From: Candidatus Eiseniibacteriota bacterium
GTDB taxonomy: Bacteria; Eisenbacteria; RBG-16-71-46
Direction of reading: 5' to 3'
Assembly (NCBI GenBank): GCA_025360715.1
Contig: JANYBS010000097.1
Coordinates: forward strand, 1-40,451
Length of the DNA stretch: 40,451 bases
The notes beneath the pieces are model-generated. The model saw only the letters and a program-made list of their open reading frames with translations, ran no database searches and was not told the DNA's origin. Position 1 is the stretch's first letter, and each line of letters opens with the position of its first letter. The position numbers and the translations under genes are program-made. This document shows, piece after piece, positions 24,543 to 32,786 of this stretch.

Positions 24543-25910
24543 ATGGCTGGTACGAACGTCGAACTCAAGCGCCAGATCGGGCTCTACGCCGCCACCGCCA
24601 TCACGGTCGGCAACATCATCGGCTCGGGCATCTTCCGCTCGCCGCACTCCGTGGCGCAGGAGCTGCACGGATTCACGCCGGTGCTCATGGCGTGGATCGT
24701 CGGCGGCATCCTGAGCATCTGCGGCTCGCTCGTTTTGACCGAGCTCGCGGTTCGTCATCCGAAAACCGGCGGCCTCTACGTGTTCATCCGCGAGGGCTTC
24801 GGCGATCAGTGGGCATTCGTCTTCAGCTGGGCCAACCTGTGGGTGATCAAGCCCACGGTGATCGCGTCCATCGTGAGTGTCTTCGCGCTCTACTTCTGCC
24901 AGGTCATGGGCTGGGGCCACGGCGCCGAGTTCATGGTCGGCTGCGCGGGCATCGTGATCCTCACGCTGGTGAACTACCTGGGCGTCAAAGAAGGCGCCGC
25001 CACGCAGTCGCTCTTCACCACCGCCAAGTTGGTCGGCATCCTGGGGCTGTGCTTCTTCGCTTTCACGGTTCCCTCCACACACCCCGCCGGGCTCATGGAG
25101 CATGCCGCGAAGGCCGGCAACGCGGGCCATCCGCTCATGCTCGCGTTCGCGCTGAGCATGATCACGATCCTCTTTGCATACGACGGCTGGACGGACTCCA
25201 CGTACGTGGCCGGTGAGGTCGTGAACCCGCAGCGCACCATGCCGATCGCCATCCTGGGCGGCACGTGGCTGGTGGTCGCGGTCTACGTGCTCACCAACTT
25301 CGCCTACTACCACGTGCTCAAGCCCGACGAGATCGCGAGCTACGAGGCCGTAGGCTCGGAAGCGATCCACCGCCTGCTCGGCGACTGGGGCGCTCGCGCG
25401 CTGGCCGTGCTCGTGGCGGTCTCCACGTTCGGCACCACGAACGGCGCCATCCTCACCGGTCCGCGCGTCACGCAGGCGGCCGGCGCCGACGGCCTGCTGT
25501 GGAAGCCGCTCGCCGCGCTCGATCCCAAGCGCGGCACGCCTGCGCTCGCGCTGCTCGTGCAGGCGGTGCTCTCGTGCCTGTGGCTCAAGGCCGCCGGCGG
25601 CTTCGAGGACATCTCGGGCTGGTTCGTGACCACCTCGTGGCTGTTCTATGGCGTGACTACCGCCACCATCTTCACGCAGCGCGCGCGCGAATCGCGCGGA
25701 GAGATGCAGCCCGCCAGTTATCGCACGCCGCTTTATCCGCTCACGCCGATCATCTTCCTGGTCGTGACCGCGGTCATCATCTACAGCGACTTCACCAACA
25801 GCGGCGCGATCCCCGGCACGCCGATCCCGCGCGCCATGGCCGGCGTGATCATCGCGGCCACGGGCTTCCCCGTGTACTGGATCTGGTGGAGGGGCAAGCG
25901 CGCCCGCTAG
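24543..25910 (+). CDS. APC-superfamily amino-acid permease (LAT-like)
   Basis: An inner-membrane amino-acid transporter or exchanger with 12 predicted helices in 455 residues. Helix 1 carries the unwound substrate-binding motif of the family (VGNIIGSGIF), and helix 6 the matching FAYDGWTDSTYVAGEV. The PHSVAQ loop and the VVNPQRTMPIAI stretch after helix 6 are those of the LAT/SteT-like branch. Substrate cannot be told. GGAGG is 9 bases before the ATG. It starts 31 bases after the MoxR stop and is followed after 3 bases by the methyltransferase gene, so it is inside the MoxR-DUF58 operon, an uncommon place for a permease. Confidence 0.92.
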   Translation: MAGTNVELKRQIGLYAATAITVGNIIGSGIFRSPHSVAQELHGFTPVLMAWIVGGILSICGSLVLTELAVRHPKTGGLYVFIREGFGDQWAFVFSWANLWVIKPTVIASIVSVFALYFCQVMGWGHGAEFMVGCAGIVILTLVNYLGVKEGAATQSLFTTAKLVGILGLCFFAFTVPSTHPAGLMEHAAKAGNAGHPLMLAFALSMITILFAYDGWTDSTYVAGEVVNPQRTMPIAILGGTWLVVAVYVLTNFAYYHVLKPDEIASYEAVGSEAIHRLLGDWGARALAVLVAVSTFGTTNGAILTGPRVTQAAGADGLLWKPLAALDPKRGTPALALLVQAVLSCLWLKAAGGFEDISGWFVTTSWLFYGVTTATIFTQRARESRGEMQPASYRTPLYPLTPIIFLVVTAVIIYSDFTNSGAIPGTPIPRAMAGVIIAATGFPVYWIWWRGKRAR

Positions 25911-25913
25911 GCC

Positions 25914-26702
25914 ATGACGTCCTACTACCTCTCGCCCGACCTCTATGAGCTGGTCTACGCCGACATGGTGGCGGATATCGCGCCACATGTGGCGGCAGCG
26001 AAGGCCGCCGGCGGGCCGGTGCTCGAGGTCTGCTGTGGCACGGGGCGGCTCCTGATCCCGACGCTCGAAGCGGGCATCGATTGCGACGGGCTCGATGTGG
26101 AGCCGACGATGCTCGGCGCGCTACGTGCCAAGCTGGCCGCGCGCGGGCTGCACGCCGCGCTGCATTCGGCCGACATGCGCAGTTTCAAGCTGGAGCGCCG
26201 CTACGCGCTGATCGCGATCGGCTTCAACTCGTTCCTGCACAATCTTTCCCAGGACGACCAGATCGCCACACTGCGCCGCTGCCGCGAACATCTGGCGCCC
26301 GGCGGCTGCCTGCAGCTGATGGTGTTCCATCCGAGCGCCGAGAAGCTCCTCGAATGGAGCGGCGCCGAGAGCTTCGTCAAAGAGCTGCCGCTACCGGACG
26401 GCGGGCGGCTGCGCGTATACGACCTCGCACACGACGACCGCGTGGAGCAGATCCGCCGTATGACACGCCGGCTGGAGTTCCTCGATGCCGCGGGCGCCAA
26501 GACGCGCGAGGAATCCCTCACGTTCGACCTGCGCTACATCTTCAAGCCCGAGATGGAACTGTTGCTGCGCGTGGCGGGTTTCCGGCAGTGGAAGGTGGAG
26601 TCGCTTTTCGCAGCCTATCAGGACGCCAGCGCGTATCCCGCAGGACAAGGTCCGCGCGAAGGCGACCACCTGCGCTGGTCCGCATGGGGCGCAAGCGCAT
26701 GA
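25914..26702 (+). CDS. Class I SAM-dependent methyltransferase
   Basis: A Rossmann-fold methyltransferase of 262 residues with motif I VLEVCCGTGR (36-45), the acidic motif II GLDVEPTML and motif III region SADMRSF, followed by YALIAIGFNSFLHN. The C-terminal half has the long strand segments typical of small-molecule methyltransferases (RLRVYDLAHDD; LEFLDAAGAKTREESLTFDLRYIF). Substrate unknown. It starts 3 bases after the permease stop and ends 10 bases before DUF58, so all three share a transcript. It may modify a metabolite moved by the permease or act independently of the MoxR/VWA proteins; the sequence does not decide. Confidence 0.85.
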   Translation: MTSYYLSPDLYELVYADMVADIAPHVAAAKAAGGPVLEVCCGTGRLLIPTLEAGIDCDGLDVEPTMLGALRAKLAARGLHAALHSADMRSFKLERRYALIAIGFNSFLHNLSQDDQIATLRRCREHLAPGGCLQLMVFHPSAEKLLEWSGAESFVKELPLPDGGRLRVYDLAHDDRVEQIRRMTRRLEFLDAAGAKTREESLTFDLRYIFKPEMELLLRVAGFRQWKVESLFAAYQDASAYPAGQGPREGDHLRWSAWGASA

Positions 26703-26712
26703 GAAGGCCCCG

Positions 26713-27735
26713 ATGAGCGCGTCCGATCCCAAGGCCGGCAGCGGTGCGATGTCGGATCCACTCTCGCGCAGCGGCGCGGCGTCGGATCCTCTCTCGCGCA
26801 GCGGCGCTCAGGCTGACCGCGGCATCGCCCGCGGTGGCGCGGGCGACCGCCGTTCGCTCGATCCGGGCGTGGTCGCGCGGCTCGGGCATCTGGACGTGCG
26901 CGCGCGCATGGTGGTCGAAGGCTTCATCGCCGGCATGCACCGCAGTCCGTTCCATGGCTTCAGCGTGGAGTTCGCCGAGCACCGGCCCTACATGCCGGGC
27001 GATCCGCTTAAGAACCTGGACTGGAAGGTGCTGGGCAAGAGCGATCGTTACCTGGTGAAGCAGTACACCGAAGAGACGAACCTGCGCAGTCATCTGCTGC
27101 TCGACCTGTCGGGCTCGATGGGCTTCCAGTCGCCGCGCGCGTCGCTCTCCAAACTCGAGTACGCGCGCTCGCTCGCCGCCGCGCTTGCGTATCTCATGCT
27201 GGGCCAGCAGGACGCCGTGGGCGCCATGCTCTTCGCCGAGACACCGCTCACGTACATCCCGGCGCGCGCGGTGCGCTCGCACCTTGACGTGCTGCTCAAG
27301 GTCCTCGCCGGCGGCACACCGCAGGGCCGCACGCAACTGGGGCCGGTGCTGCACGAAGTCGCCGAACGCATCAAGCGCCGCGGGCTCGTGATCCTGCTCA
27401 GCGATCTTATGGACAAACCCGAAGAAGTGCTCTCGGGACTGCAACACTTCCGCCACCGGCATCACGAGGTGGTGGTCTTTCACATCCTCGATCCCGACGA
27501 AGTGGATTTTCCGTATAGCGACACAAGTACGTTCGTGGACCTCGAGACTGGCGAGCGCATCACCACCGAGCCGTGGGAGATCGCGGCGCGCTACCGCGAG
27601 CGCTTCACGGCGTGGCAGGACCGCTACCGGCGCTCGTGCCGCGAGCAGCGCATCGACTACGTGCCGCTCGATACGCGCATGCCGTTCGATCGCGCGTTGC
27701 TCGCCTATCTCGAGAAGCGGGCGAAGCTCCTGTGA
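26713..27735 (+). CDS. DUF58 / VWA-like protein, MoxR partner
   Basis: A 340-residue member of the DUF58 family, which pairs with MoxR ATPases. The family signature HRSPFHGFSVEFAEHRPYMPGD is followed by DWKVLGKSDRYLVKQYTEETN and a metal-ion-dependent adhesion site of the DxSxS kind (Asp131-Leu-Ser-Gly-Ser135). The fold ends with QRIDYVPLDTRMPFDRALLAYL. It has no membrane segment. Before the domain, the N-terminus has three 10-residue repeats (SDPKAGSGA, SDPLSRSGA, SDPLSRSGA). The start is ATG 26713 with AAGG 5 bases upstream. Its TGA stop shares one base with the next ATG. Confidence 0.92.
   Translation: MSASDPKAGSGAMSDPLSRSGAASDPLSRSGAQADRGIARGGAGDRRSLDPGVVARLGHLDVRARMVVEGFIAGMHRSPFHGFSVEFAEHRPYMPGDPLKNLDWKVLGKSDRYLVKQYTEETNLRSHLLLDLSGSMGFQSPRASLSKLEYARSLAAALAYLMLGQQDAVGAMLFAETPLTYIPARAVRSHLDVLLKVLAGGTPQGRTQLGPVLHEVAERIKRRGLVILLSDLMDKPEEVLSGLQHFRHRHHEVVVFHILDPDEVDFPYSDTSTFVDLETGERITTEPWEIAARYRERFTAWQDRYRRSCREQRIDYVPLDTRMPFDRALLAYLEKRAKLL
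26721..26810 (+). repeat. Three in-frame 30-base repeats in the DUF58 N-terminus
   Basis: Units at 26721-26750, 26751-26780 and 26781-26810. The last two differ at only a few bases and the first is diverged. Each encodes a 10-residue S-D-P-x-x-x-S-G-A-x block, adding a low-complexity tail before the DUF58 domain. Confidence 0.85.
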
Positions 27736-28364
27736 TGTTCCGCGTGGTGGCGATGGTCGTGTTCGCCCTGGGCGCGGTGATGCTGGTGCTATTCCTTGGC
27801 CTGCTGGGCGAGGCACCCGGCAGCGCGATCGAATCCAAGCACCTGCGCGAGATGAAAGAGCGCACGACGGCGCCCGCCCTGTACACCCCGTTCACCGCCG
27901 ACAGCTTCGCGGCATTACCGCATCAGCTCACATGGAACCGCTATGCGCATCTGGAGCAGCGCGGCGTGAGCATGGTGGGGTGGGTCCAGCGCACACTCGC
28001 CGCCGGAGATGGCGACATGCACCTGGAGCTCACGCCCGCGCCGCATGGCGAGAACGCACGCGATACGCTTTACGTGACCGCCGAGATCACGCCGTGGTGG
28101 CGGCATCGCTCCACCGCGTGGTCATACGAGAGCCTGCTGGCCGTGCTGCGCCCCAACGACGGCGGCACCACGCGCTGGAGTGGCGGCCCGCAGAAGGTGC
28201 GCGTGAGTGGCTGGCTGCTCTACGACTTCCAGTATGACCGCCCGAACAGCTCGTGGACCATGCTGCACGGCGCGCCGCGGCTCACGGGCTGGGAGATCCA
28301 TCCCGTCACGCGCATCGAGGCATGGGATGACGCCACCCAGGCGTGGCTCGAGGTGACGCCGTGA
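27735..28364 (+). CDS. Hypothetical single-pass membrane protein in the MoxR operon
   Basis: A 209-residue protein not recognised by family. An N-terminal hydrophobic segment (about 4-25, AMVVFALGAVMLVLFLGLLG) anchors a soluble domain rich in Trp and beta-strand-like sequence (TWNRYAHLEQRGVSMVGWVQ; ITPWWRHRSTAWSYESLL; RVSGWLLYDFQYD). The phrases 'VSGWLLYDFQYD', 'WEIHPVTRIE.WD' and 'W.EV' near the end suggest a compact binding domain. The ATG at 27735 shares one base with the DUF58 stop (TGATG) and the gene's TGA overlaps the next GTG, so it is translationally coupled on both sides and probably works at the membrane with the DUF58 and BatA-type proteins. Confidence 0.85.
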   Translation: MFRVVAMVVFALGAVMLVLFLGLLGEAPGSAIESKHLREMKERTTAPALYTPFTADSFAALPHQLTWNRYAHLEQRGVSMVGWVQRTLAAGDGDMHLELTPAPHGENARDTLYVTAEITPWWRHRSTAWSYESLLAVLRPNDGGTTRWSGGPQKVRVSGWLLYDFQYDRPNSSWTMLHGAPRLTGWEIHPVTRIEAWDDATQAWLEVTP

Positions 28365-30424
28365 ACTTTTTGAACCCGCTCTTTCTCTTCGGCCTCGCCG
28401 CCGCCGCGCTGCCGATCCTGATCCATCTCTTCACCCGCCTGCGCCCGCGCGAGGTGAAGTTCCCCTCGCTCGAGTTCCTCACCGAGGTGCACCAGAGCGA
28501 GATCCGCCGCCTCAAGATCAAGCAGTGGCTGCTGCTGCTCTTGCGCACGCTCGCGGTTGCGGCCTTCGCGCTGGCGATAGCGCGCCCGGCCATGCGCGGC
28601 AGCTTCGGCGCGCGCGGTGAGACGAGCTCCACGGCAGTGGCGCTGGTCGACGTGAGCGGCAGCATGGGCGCGATAGGCCGCGACGGCCGCACACTATCCA
28701 CGCAGGCCAAGCGGATCGTGGAAGACCTGCTCGCCACGCTCGGCCCCGCCGACGAGTTGTTGTTGGTGCCCTACGACCGCTCGCCGCACCCGGTCTCCGA
28801 GAAGCCGCTCAGTGACGTGGGCCGCCTGCGCGCCGCGAACCAGGCGCTGGTCACCAGCGCATCGATCACCGATCACGCGGCCGCCCTCGCGCTGGCGACC
28901 CAGGCGCTCGAAAAGTCGCACGCGCTCGACCGCGAGCTGTTCTGGGTGTCGGACTTCCAAGCGTCGGGCTTTCAGAAAGCCGGCGCGTCTGCGGCATTCG
29001 CCGCGCCTGCCACGAGCGCCAAGGTGTACCTCGTGCCGCTCGCGGCGCGCAGCCGCGCCAACGCCGCACTCACGTCGGCCACGCTTACGCCGGGCGACGC
29101 CGGCGCGGCACTGTCGGTGAGCGCCACGGCAAGCGGCGTCACCCCCGGCGATTTCGCGCTTGAAGCGCGCAGCGTCGGCGCCGCCGGCACCGCGGGCGCA
29201 GCGCTGGGACGCGGCTTCATCTCGCTACCCGCGACCGGCGACGCCTCGGCACTGCTGCCGCTGGCGAGCCAGCCCGAGGCCGGCGGCGAGGTGCTGCTGC
29301 CCGACGACGCGCTGGCCTTGGATAACCGTCGCGTGTTCGCCGCGGGCCGCGCCGGCACGCTGCGCGTGCTGCTGCGCGAGGACGCTGGCCCTTCGCCGTT
29401 GCGGCTTGCGCTCGAAGCGGGCGGCGAAGCGTCGGGCCTGAGCGTGCAAGCGGTCGATGGCGCCACGCTCGCCGCGCAAGCGAACACCGCCGACGCGATC
29501 GTGATCGGCGATGTCGCACGCTTGGGACCCGCCGAGATCCAAGCCGTACTCGATTTCTGGCGCGGCGGCGGCGGCTTGCTGCTGGCGCCCGGCGCTCTCG
29601 CCGATGCAGGCGCGTGGAACGAGTCGCTGCTGCGGCAGTTGCAGATGGGGACCCTGAGCGCGCTCGAGACCGCGCCCGGCGGCGCCTCGTGGCGGCTGCT
29701 GCGCGAGGTCGCTGGGCATCCCGTGCTCGAAGGTTTCCCCGCGCGCCCGGGCGAGGCGCTGTCGACCGCGCGCTTCACGCGTGCCCGAGCCTTCGCGGCC
29801 ACTTCGCACGCGCGCGTATTGCTCAGTTTCGATCGCGCGCACCCGGCGCTTCTGGAAGGCGCGCATGCGCTCTTGCTGACCACCGCGCTCGATGCAGCCA
29901 GCGGCGACTTCGCTGTGAGCGGTGCGTTCCTGCCGCTCGTGCATCAGGCCGTGCGCGTGCTCGCGCGCGGCACCGCCGCCGCTTCACTCACCCCCGGCGA
30001 GTCGTGGACCGGCCCCGGAAGCACAGGTGCGTGGCGCGTGGTGGGCGAAGACGGCCGCGATGTGGCGGTGTCGCTCACCAGTGGCCACGGCACCCCGCGC
30101 GTGACCACCGCGCCGTTGGAGCAGCCCGGGCTCTACCGCGTGCTGGAGAACGGCAAGTTGCGTAGCAGTTTCGCCGTAAACCCCGATCCGCGTGAGTCCG
30201 ACATGACGCCGTTCGACGAACCCAAGCTCCTTGCGGGATTCCCCGCTGGCCGCGCGAGCATCCTGCGCCCGGGCGAGGACTTCGCGCGCCGGGTGCGCGA
30301 GGCGCGCTATGGCCGCGAGCTGTGGCCGTGGTTCCTCATGCTCGCGCTGTTGTTCTTGATCGCCGAGAGCATCCTGGGCCGCATCGGCCTGCCGTCACGC
30401 GCGCCCGGCGCAGCGCCCCGCTGA
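28361..30424 (+). CDS. BatA/VWA-type membrane protein
   Basis: A 687-residue membrane protein typical of MoxR/Bat operons. It opens with the BatA signature FLNPLFLFGLAAAALPILIHL...PREVKFPSLEFL and a second helix (WLLLLLRTLAVAAFALAIARP). A VWA domain follows with an intact metal site (Asp97-Val-Ser-Gly-Ser101). The middle (about 320-470) resembles the glutamine-amidotransferase-like fold often found in such proteins (VIGDVARLGPAEIQAVLDFWRGGGGLLLAPG). A C-terminal helix (LWPWFLMLALLFLIAESIL) ends it. The start is GTG 28361, overlapping the previous TGA (GTGA), with GAGGTG 6 bases upstream. The operon ends at a strong terminator 20 bases on. Confidence 0.9.
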   Translation: MNFLNPLFLFGLAAAALPILIHLFTRLRPREVKFPSLEFLTEVHQSEIRRLKIKQWLLLLLRTLAVAAFALAIARPAMRGSFGARGETSSTAVALVDVSGSMGAIGRDGRTLSTQAKRIVEDLLATLGPADELLLVPYDRSPHPVSEKPLSDVGRLRAANQALVTSASITDHAAALALATQALEKSHALDRELFWVSDFQASGFQKAGASAAFAAPATSAKVYLVPLAARSRANAALTSATLTPGDAGAALSVSATASGVTPGDFALEARSVGAAGTAGAALGRGFISLPATGDASALLPLASQPEAGGEVLLPDDALALDNRRVFAAGRAGTLRVLLREDAGPSPLRLALEAGGEASGLSVQAVDGATLAAQANTADAIVIGDVARLGPAEIQAVLDFWRGGGGLLLAPGALADAGAWNESLLRQLQMGTLSALETAPGGASWRLLREVAGHPVLEGFPARPGEALSTARFTRARAFAATSHARVLLSFDRAHPALLEGAHALLLTTALDAASGDFAVSGAFLPLVHQAVRVLARGTAAASLTPGESWTGPGSTGAWRVVGEDGRDVAVSLTSGHGTPRVTTAPLEQPGLYRVLENGKLRSSFAVNPDPRESDMTPFDEPKLLAGFPAGRASILRPGEDFARRVREARYGRELWPWFLMLALLFLIAESILGRIGLPSRAPGAAPR

Positions 30425-30443
30425 AAGTCGCCGGCGAATGCAG

Positions 30444-30485
30444 CACGGCCCGGATCCGATTCGCGGACCCGGGCCGTGTTTTTTT
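30444..30485 (+). terminator. Strong Rho-independent terminator ending the MoxR operon
   Basis: CACGGCCCGG (30444-30453) pairs with CCGGGCCGTG (30469-30478); an inner TCCG/CGGA can extend the hairpin. Seven T residues follow (30479-30485). Confidence 0.92.
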
Positions 30486-30502
30486 ACCAAGCAACCGAAG
30501 GC

Positions 30503-31354
30503 TCACTGACCTTCGAGCTTCACGTTCTTCGGCAGCGCTTCGGGGTTGAGCACCTTGAGCACGACGCGACGATTGCGCAGGCGCTCTTCGTCGTTGCGCT
30601 CCTTGGTCTCGGGCTGCGTCTCGCCGTAGCCCTTGGCCACGATGTTCTCGGGCTTCAGATGGAAGTGGTCCACCAGGTACTGGCGCACCGACTCCGCGCG
30701 CGACTGGCTGAGTTTCATGTTGTACGCCGCCGAACCGCGCGTATCCGTATGGCCCTGCACTTCGACTCGCAGGTCCACGAACTTCTCGAGCGCGTCTCCA
30801 GCCTCGTTCAGGGTCTTCTCAGACTCCGGCAGCAGGCCCGCCTTGCCCGTCTCGAAGTAGATGTTCTCGAGCCGCACGGTGCCACCGGAGATCAACTGGC
30901 GTTCCACTTCGTTGGCCGGCGCCGACGCCTTGGGCGCGGGCGGCGGCGTGACCGGCGTGGCCTTGGGCGCTTCGGGCGCCGGCGCGGTCGTGGCCGACTT
31001 GCGCTCACTCATCGCGGCGCGCTGCGTGGCGGAGCAGCCGTGCACATCGACCGAGTCGCCCTTGGCCGTATTCGGGCACAGGTCGAGGCCGTCGCACACG
31101 CCGTCTCCGTCACTGTCGACCGAGCAGCCGTACATGTCGACCACGCAACCCTTGGGCGTATCCGGGCAGCGGTCGATGCGGTCGTACACGCCGTCACCGT
31201 CGTAGTCCACGGCGGGCCAGCGGAAGCAGGGCGCCTGCCTATCGACCTTCTCGAGCAGCTTGGGCAGATCGGCGCGCGCAGGTGCAGCGAAGAGAATCGT
31301 GAGCAGCAAGAGCGAGACGATCGCGCCTGCCGTGCGGGAATTGAAAGACTTCAT
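30503..31354 (-). CDS. OmpA-family outer-membrane/peptidoglycan-binding protein with thrombospondin type-3-like repeats
   Basis: An exported protein linking the outer membrane and peptidoglycan. A signal peptide (1-28, ending APARA) is followed by two calcium-binding type-3-like repeats (DYDGDGVYDRIDRCPDTPKG and DSDGDGVCDGLDLCPNTAKG), a long Ala/Pro/Lys linker, and the OmpA C-terminal domain with YFETGKAGLLPES, VEVQGHTDTRG, LSQSRAESVRQYL and NRRVVL, including the Asp and Arg that hold diaminopimelate. There is no N-terminal beta barrel, so it may be periplasmic. 283 residues. GGAGGTG lies 5 bases before the ATG on the minus strand. Divergent from the redoxin gene with 84 bases between. Confidence 0.93.
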   Translation of the reverse strand: MKSFNSRTAGAIVSLLLLTILFAAPARADLPKLLEKVDRQAPCFRWPAVDYDGDGVYDRIDRCPDTPKGCVVDMYGCSVDSDGDGVCDGLDLCPNTAKGDSVDVHGCSATQRAAMSERKSATTAPAPEAPKATPVTPPPAPKASAPANEVERQLISGGTVRLENIYFETGKAGLLPESEKTLNEAGDALEKFVDLRVEVQGHTDTRGSAAYNMKLSQSRAESVRQYLVDHFHLKPENIVAKGYGETQPETKERNDEERLRNRRVVLKVLNPEALPKNVKLEGQ

Positions 31355-31419
31355 GGTTGCACCTCCATCATGGCGATGCTCACCGGGGGGCCGGAGAGCG
31401 CTTGGGTCCTTCCGGGGAA

Positions 31420-31426
31420 TAGACTA
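31420..31426. promoter_or_regulatory. Overlapping divergent -10-like elements (TAGACT / TAGTCT)
   Basis: On the plus strand TAGACT (31420-31425) precedes the redoxin ATG by 13 bases; on the minus strand TAGTCT (31426-31421) precedes the OmpA-type ATG by 66 bases. If both are used, the two promoters cannot be occupied at once. Confidence 0.35.
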
Positions 31427-31438
31427 GCCTCTTGGCCC

Positions 31439-32119
31439 ATGAAGCGCACCTTCGCCTTGACCGCCACACTGTTCGCCACGCTCATGATGCTGTTCATGCC
31501 GCTCGCGGGGAGCGCGCAGGCGCCGTCCGATGCCGATTCGCCCGCCGACGTGCTCGATCAACCCGCACGCGCGTGGACGTTCGACCGCTGGATCCGCACC
31601 GCGCCGCTCTCGCAGGCACAGCTGCGGGGCAAGGTCGTGCTGCTGCGCTGGTGGACGCACGGCTGCCACTACTGCAAGAGCACGCTGCCCGAGATCGAAG
31701 CGCTGCGCACCCGTTATGGCGCCAAGGGTCTGGTCGTGATCGGCGTGTTCCACCCCAAGCCGCAGCGCCACGTGCAGGATCGCTGGGTCGTGTCGGTGGC
31801 TGACAGCTTGGGCTTCCACGGTCCGCTCGCGGTGGATGAACGCTGGAGCACGCTCGAGCGCTGGTGGCTCAAGGGGCACCCCGACCGCAACTGGACGAGC
31901 GTGTCGTTCCTGATGGACGCCAAGGGCATCGTGCGCTGGGTGCACACCGGCGGCGAATACCACCCAAGCGACGACCCGCGTCACCGCACGTGCGACCTGG
32001 AGTCGAAAGACCTCGAGACCAGGATCCAGGCGCTGCTCGCCGATCCCGCGACCAAGCCGATGAGTGCGGCCGTGCCCGTGGAGCCTAGCGCCCGCCCAGC
32101 TGGATCATCCACGCGTTGA
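31439..32119 (+). CDS. Secreted TlpA-like thioredoxin-fold redoxin
   Basis: A thiol-disulfide protein outside the cytoplasm. A signal peptide (MKRTFALTATLFATLMMLFM..AGSAQA) precedes a redoxin domain whose active site is Cys76-His-Tyr-Cys79 in WWTHGCHYCKSTLPE, followed by the strand VVIGVFHPK and a later YHP-type loop (GGEYHPSDDP). Typical TlpA enzymes carry CxPC; CHYC with two aromatic/polar spacers is less usual and may shift the redox potential. 226 residues. No SD precedes ATG 31439; TAGACT lies 13 bases upstream, so the leader may be only 6-7 bases. The last 35 bases overlap, tail to tail, the gene on the other strand. Confidence 0.88.
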   Translation: MKRTFALTATLFATLMMLFMPLAGSAQAPSDADSPADVLDQPARAWTFDRWIRTAPLSQAQLRGKVVLLRWWTHGCHYCKSTLPEIEALRTRYGAKGLVVIGVFHPKPQRHVQDRWVVSVADSLGFHGPLAVDERWSTLERWWLKGHPDRNWTSVSFLMDAKGIVRWVHTGGEYHPSDDPRHRTCDLESKDLETRIQALLADPATKPMSAAVPVEPSARPAGSSTR

Positions 32120-32591
32120 ACGCGAGCGACTTGAGCACGCACGTCCGGTAGCTATCGCCGCGGCGGATGTAGCCGTAGTCGCGATGGCGTGCGTGTGCGT
32201 GCGGGACGAACGATGGTATCTGGATGACGCCGAGTCCCTGCCGGCGCATGCGCGCCTCCTGCACCCGCTGCTGGCGCAGATCGACCGCCGCGCGCCACGA
32301 TTCGCCGTAGTACTGGGACGTGCCGAGGTTGACCGGGATCGGCAGGATCATCCAAGGCGGTCGCACCTGGGTGACGTACACGAGCGTCAGCACAAGGACC
32401 GCCAATACCAGATGCGGCAGCCGCACTTGCGAGCGCCGCTGCTCGCGGCGTGGATGCCGGCGGGCGACGGCGCGTTGCTTCTCCACCACCATCAAGTCGG
32501 CGACCGCGGCCTCGGCCTCTGCGCGGCCGCGTTCGGCAGCGCTGAGCGGGTCAATCTCGCCGGGTTCGTGGTTGCGAAGCGGTGCGCTCAT
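32085..32591 (-). CDS. Hypothetical small single-pass membrane protein
   Basis: A 168-residue protein not recognised. A charged N-terminus rich in Glu/Arg (about 1-60) includes AERGRAEAEAAVADLMVVEKQ, perhaps a short coiled coil. One membrane segment follows (LPHLVLAVLVLTLVYVTQV), then an outer region with an Arg/Gln-rich stretch. The ATG at 32591 is preferred over upstream in-frame starts because the upstream codons look non-coding. A CCGATACTTTCAGTG element about 55 bases upstream matches the promoter-like sequence of the HD-GYP gene. The 3' end overlaps the redoxin gene by 35 bases, convergently. Confidence 0.6.
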   Translation of the reverse strand: MSAPLRNHEPGEIDPLSAAERGRAEAEAAVADLMVVEKQRAVARRHPRREQRRSQVRLPHLVLAVLVLTLVYVTQVRPPWMILPIPVNLGTSQYYGESWRAAVDLRQQRVQEARMRRQGLGVIQIPSFVPHAHARHRDYGYIRRGDSYRTCVLKSLAFNAWMIQLGGR

Positions 32592-32786
32592 CGCGTGGTC
32601 GTGCTCCGCAGAGGGATGGATGTCACTCGGGTGGCCAGACAAGACCACTGAAAGTATCGGCGGGTGCCGCAAGGTCTTGAGATGCCGCATGCCGCGCGCA
32701 CGTACGCCACACTTGCCCGCGCCTGCGTGGTTTGCGCTTGCCTGCCACGCGCTTGTCGGCCATGACCAGCGCTGTTAGCGTCACTG

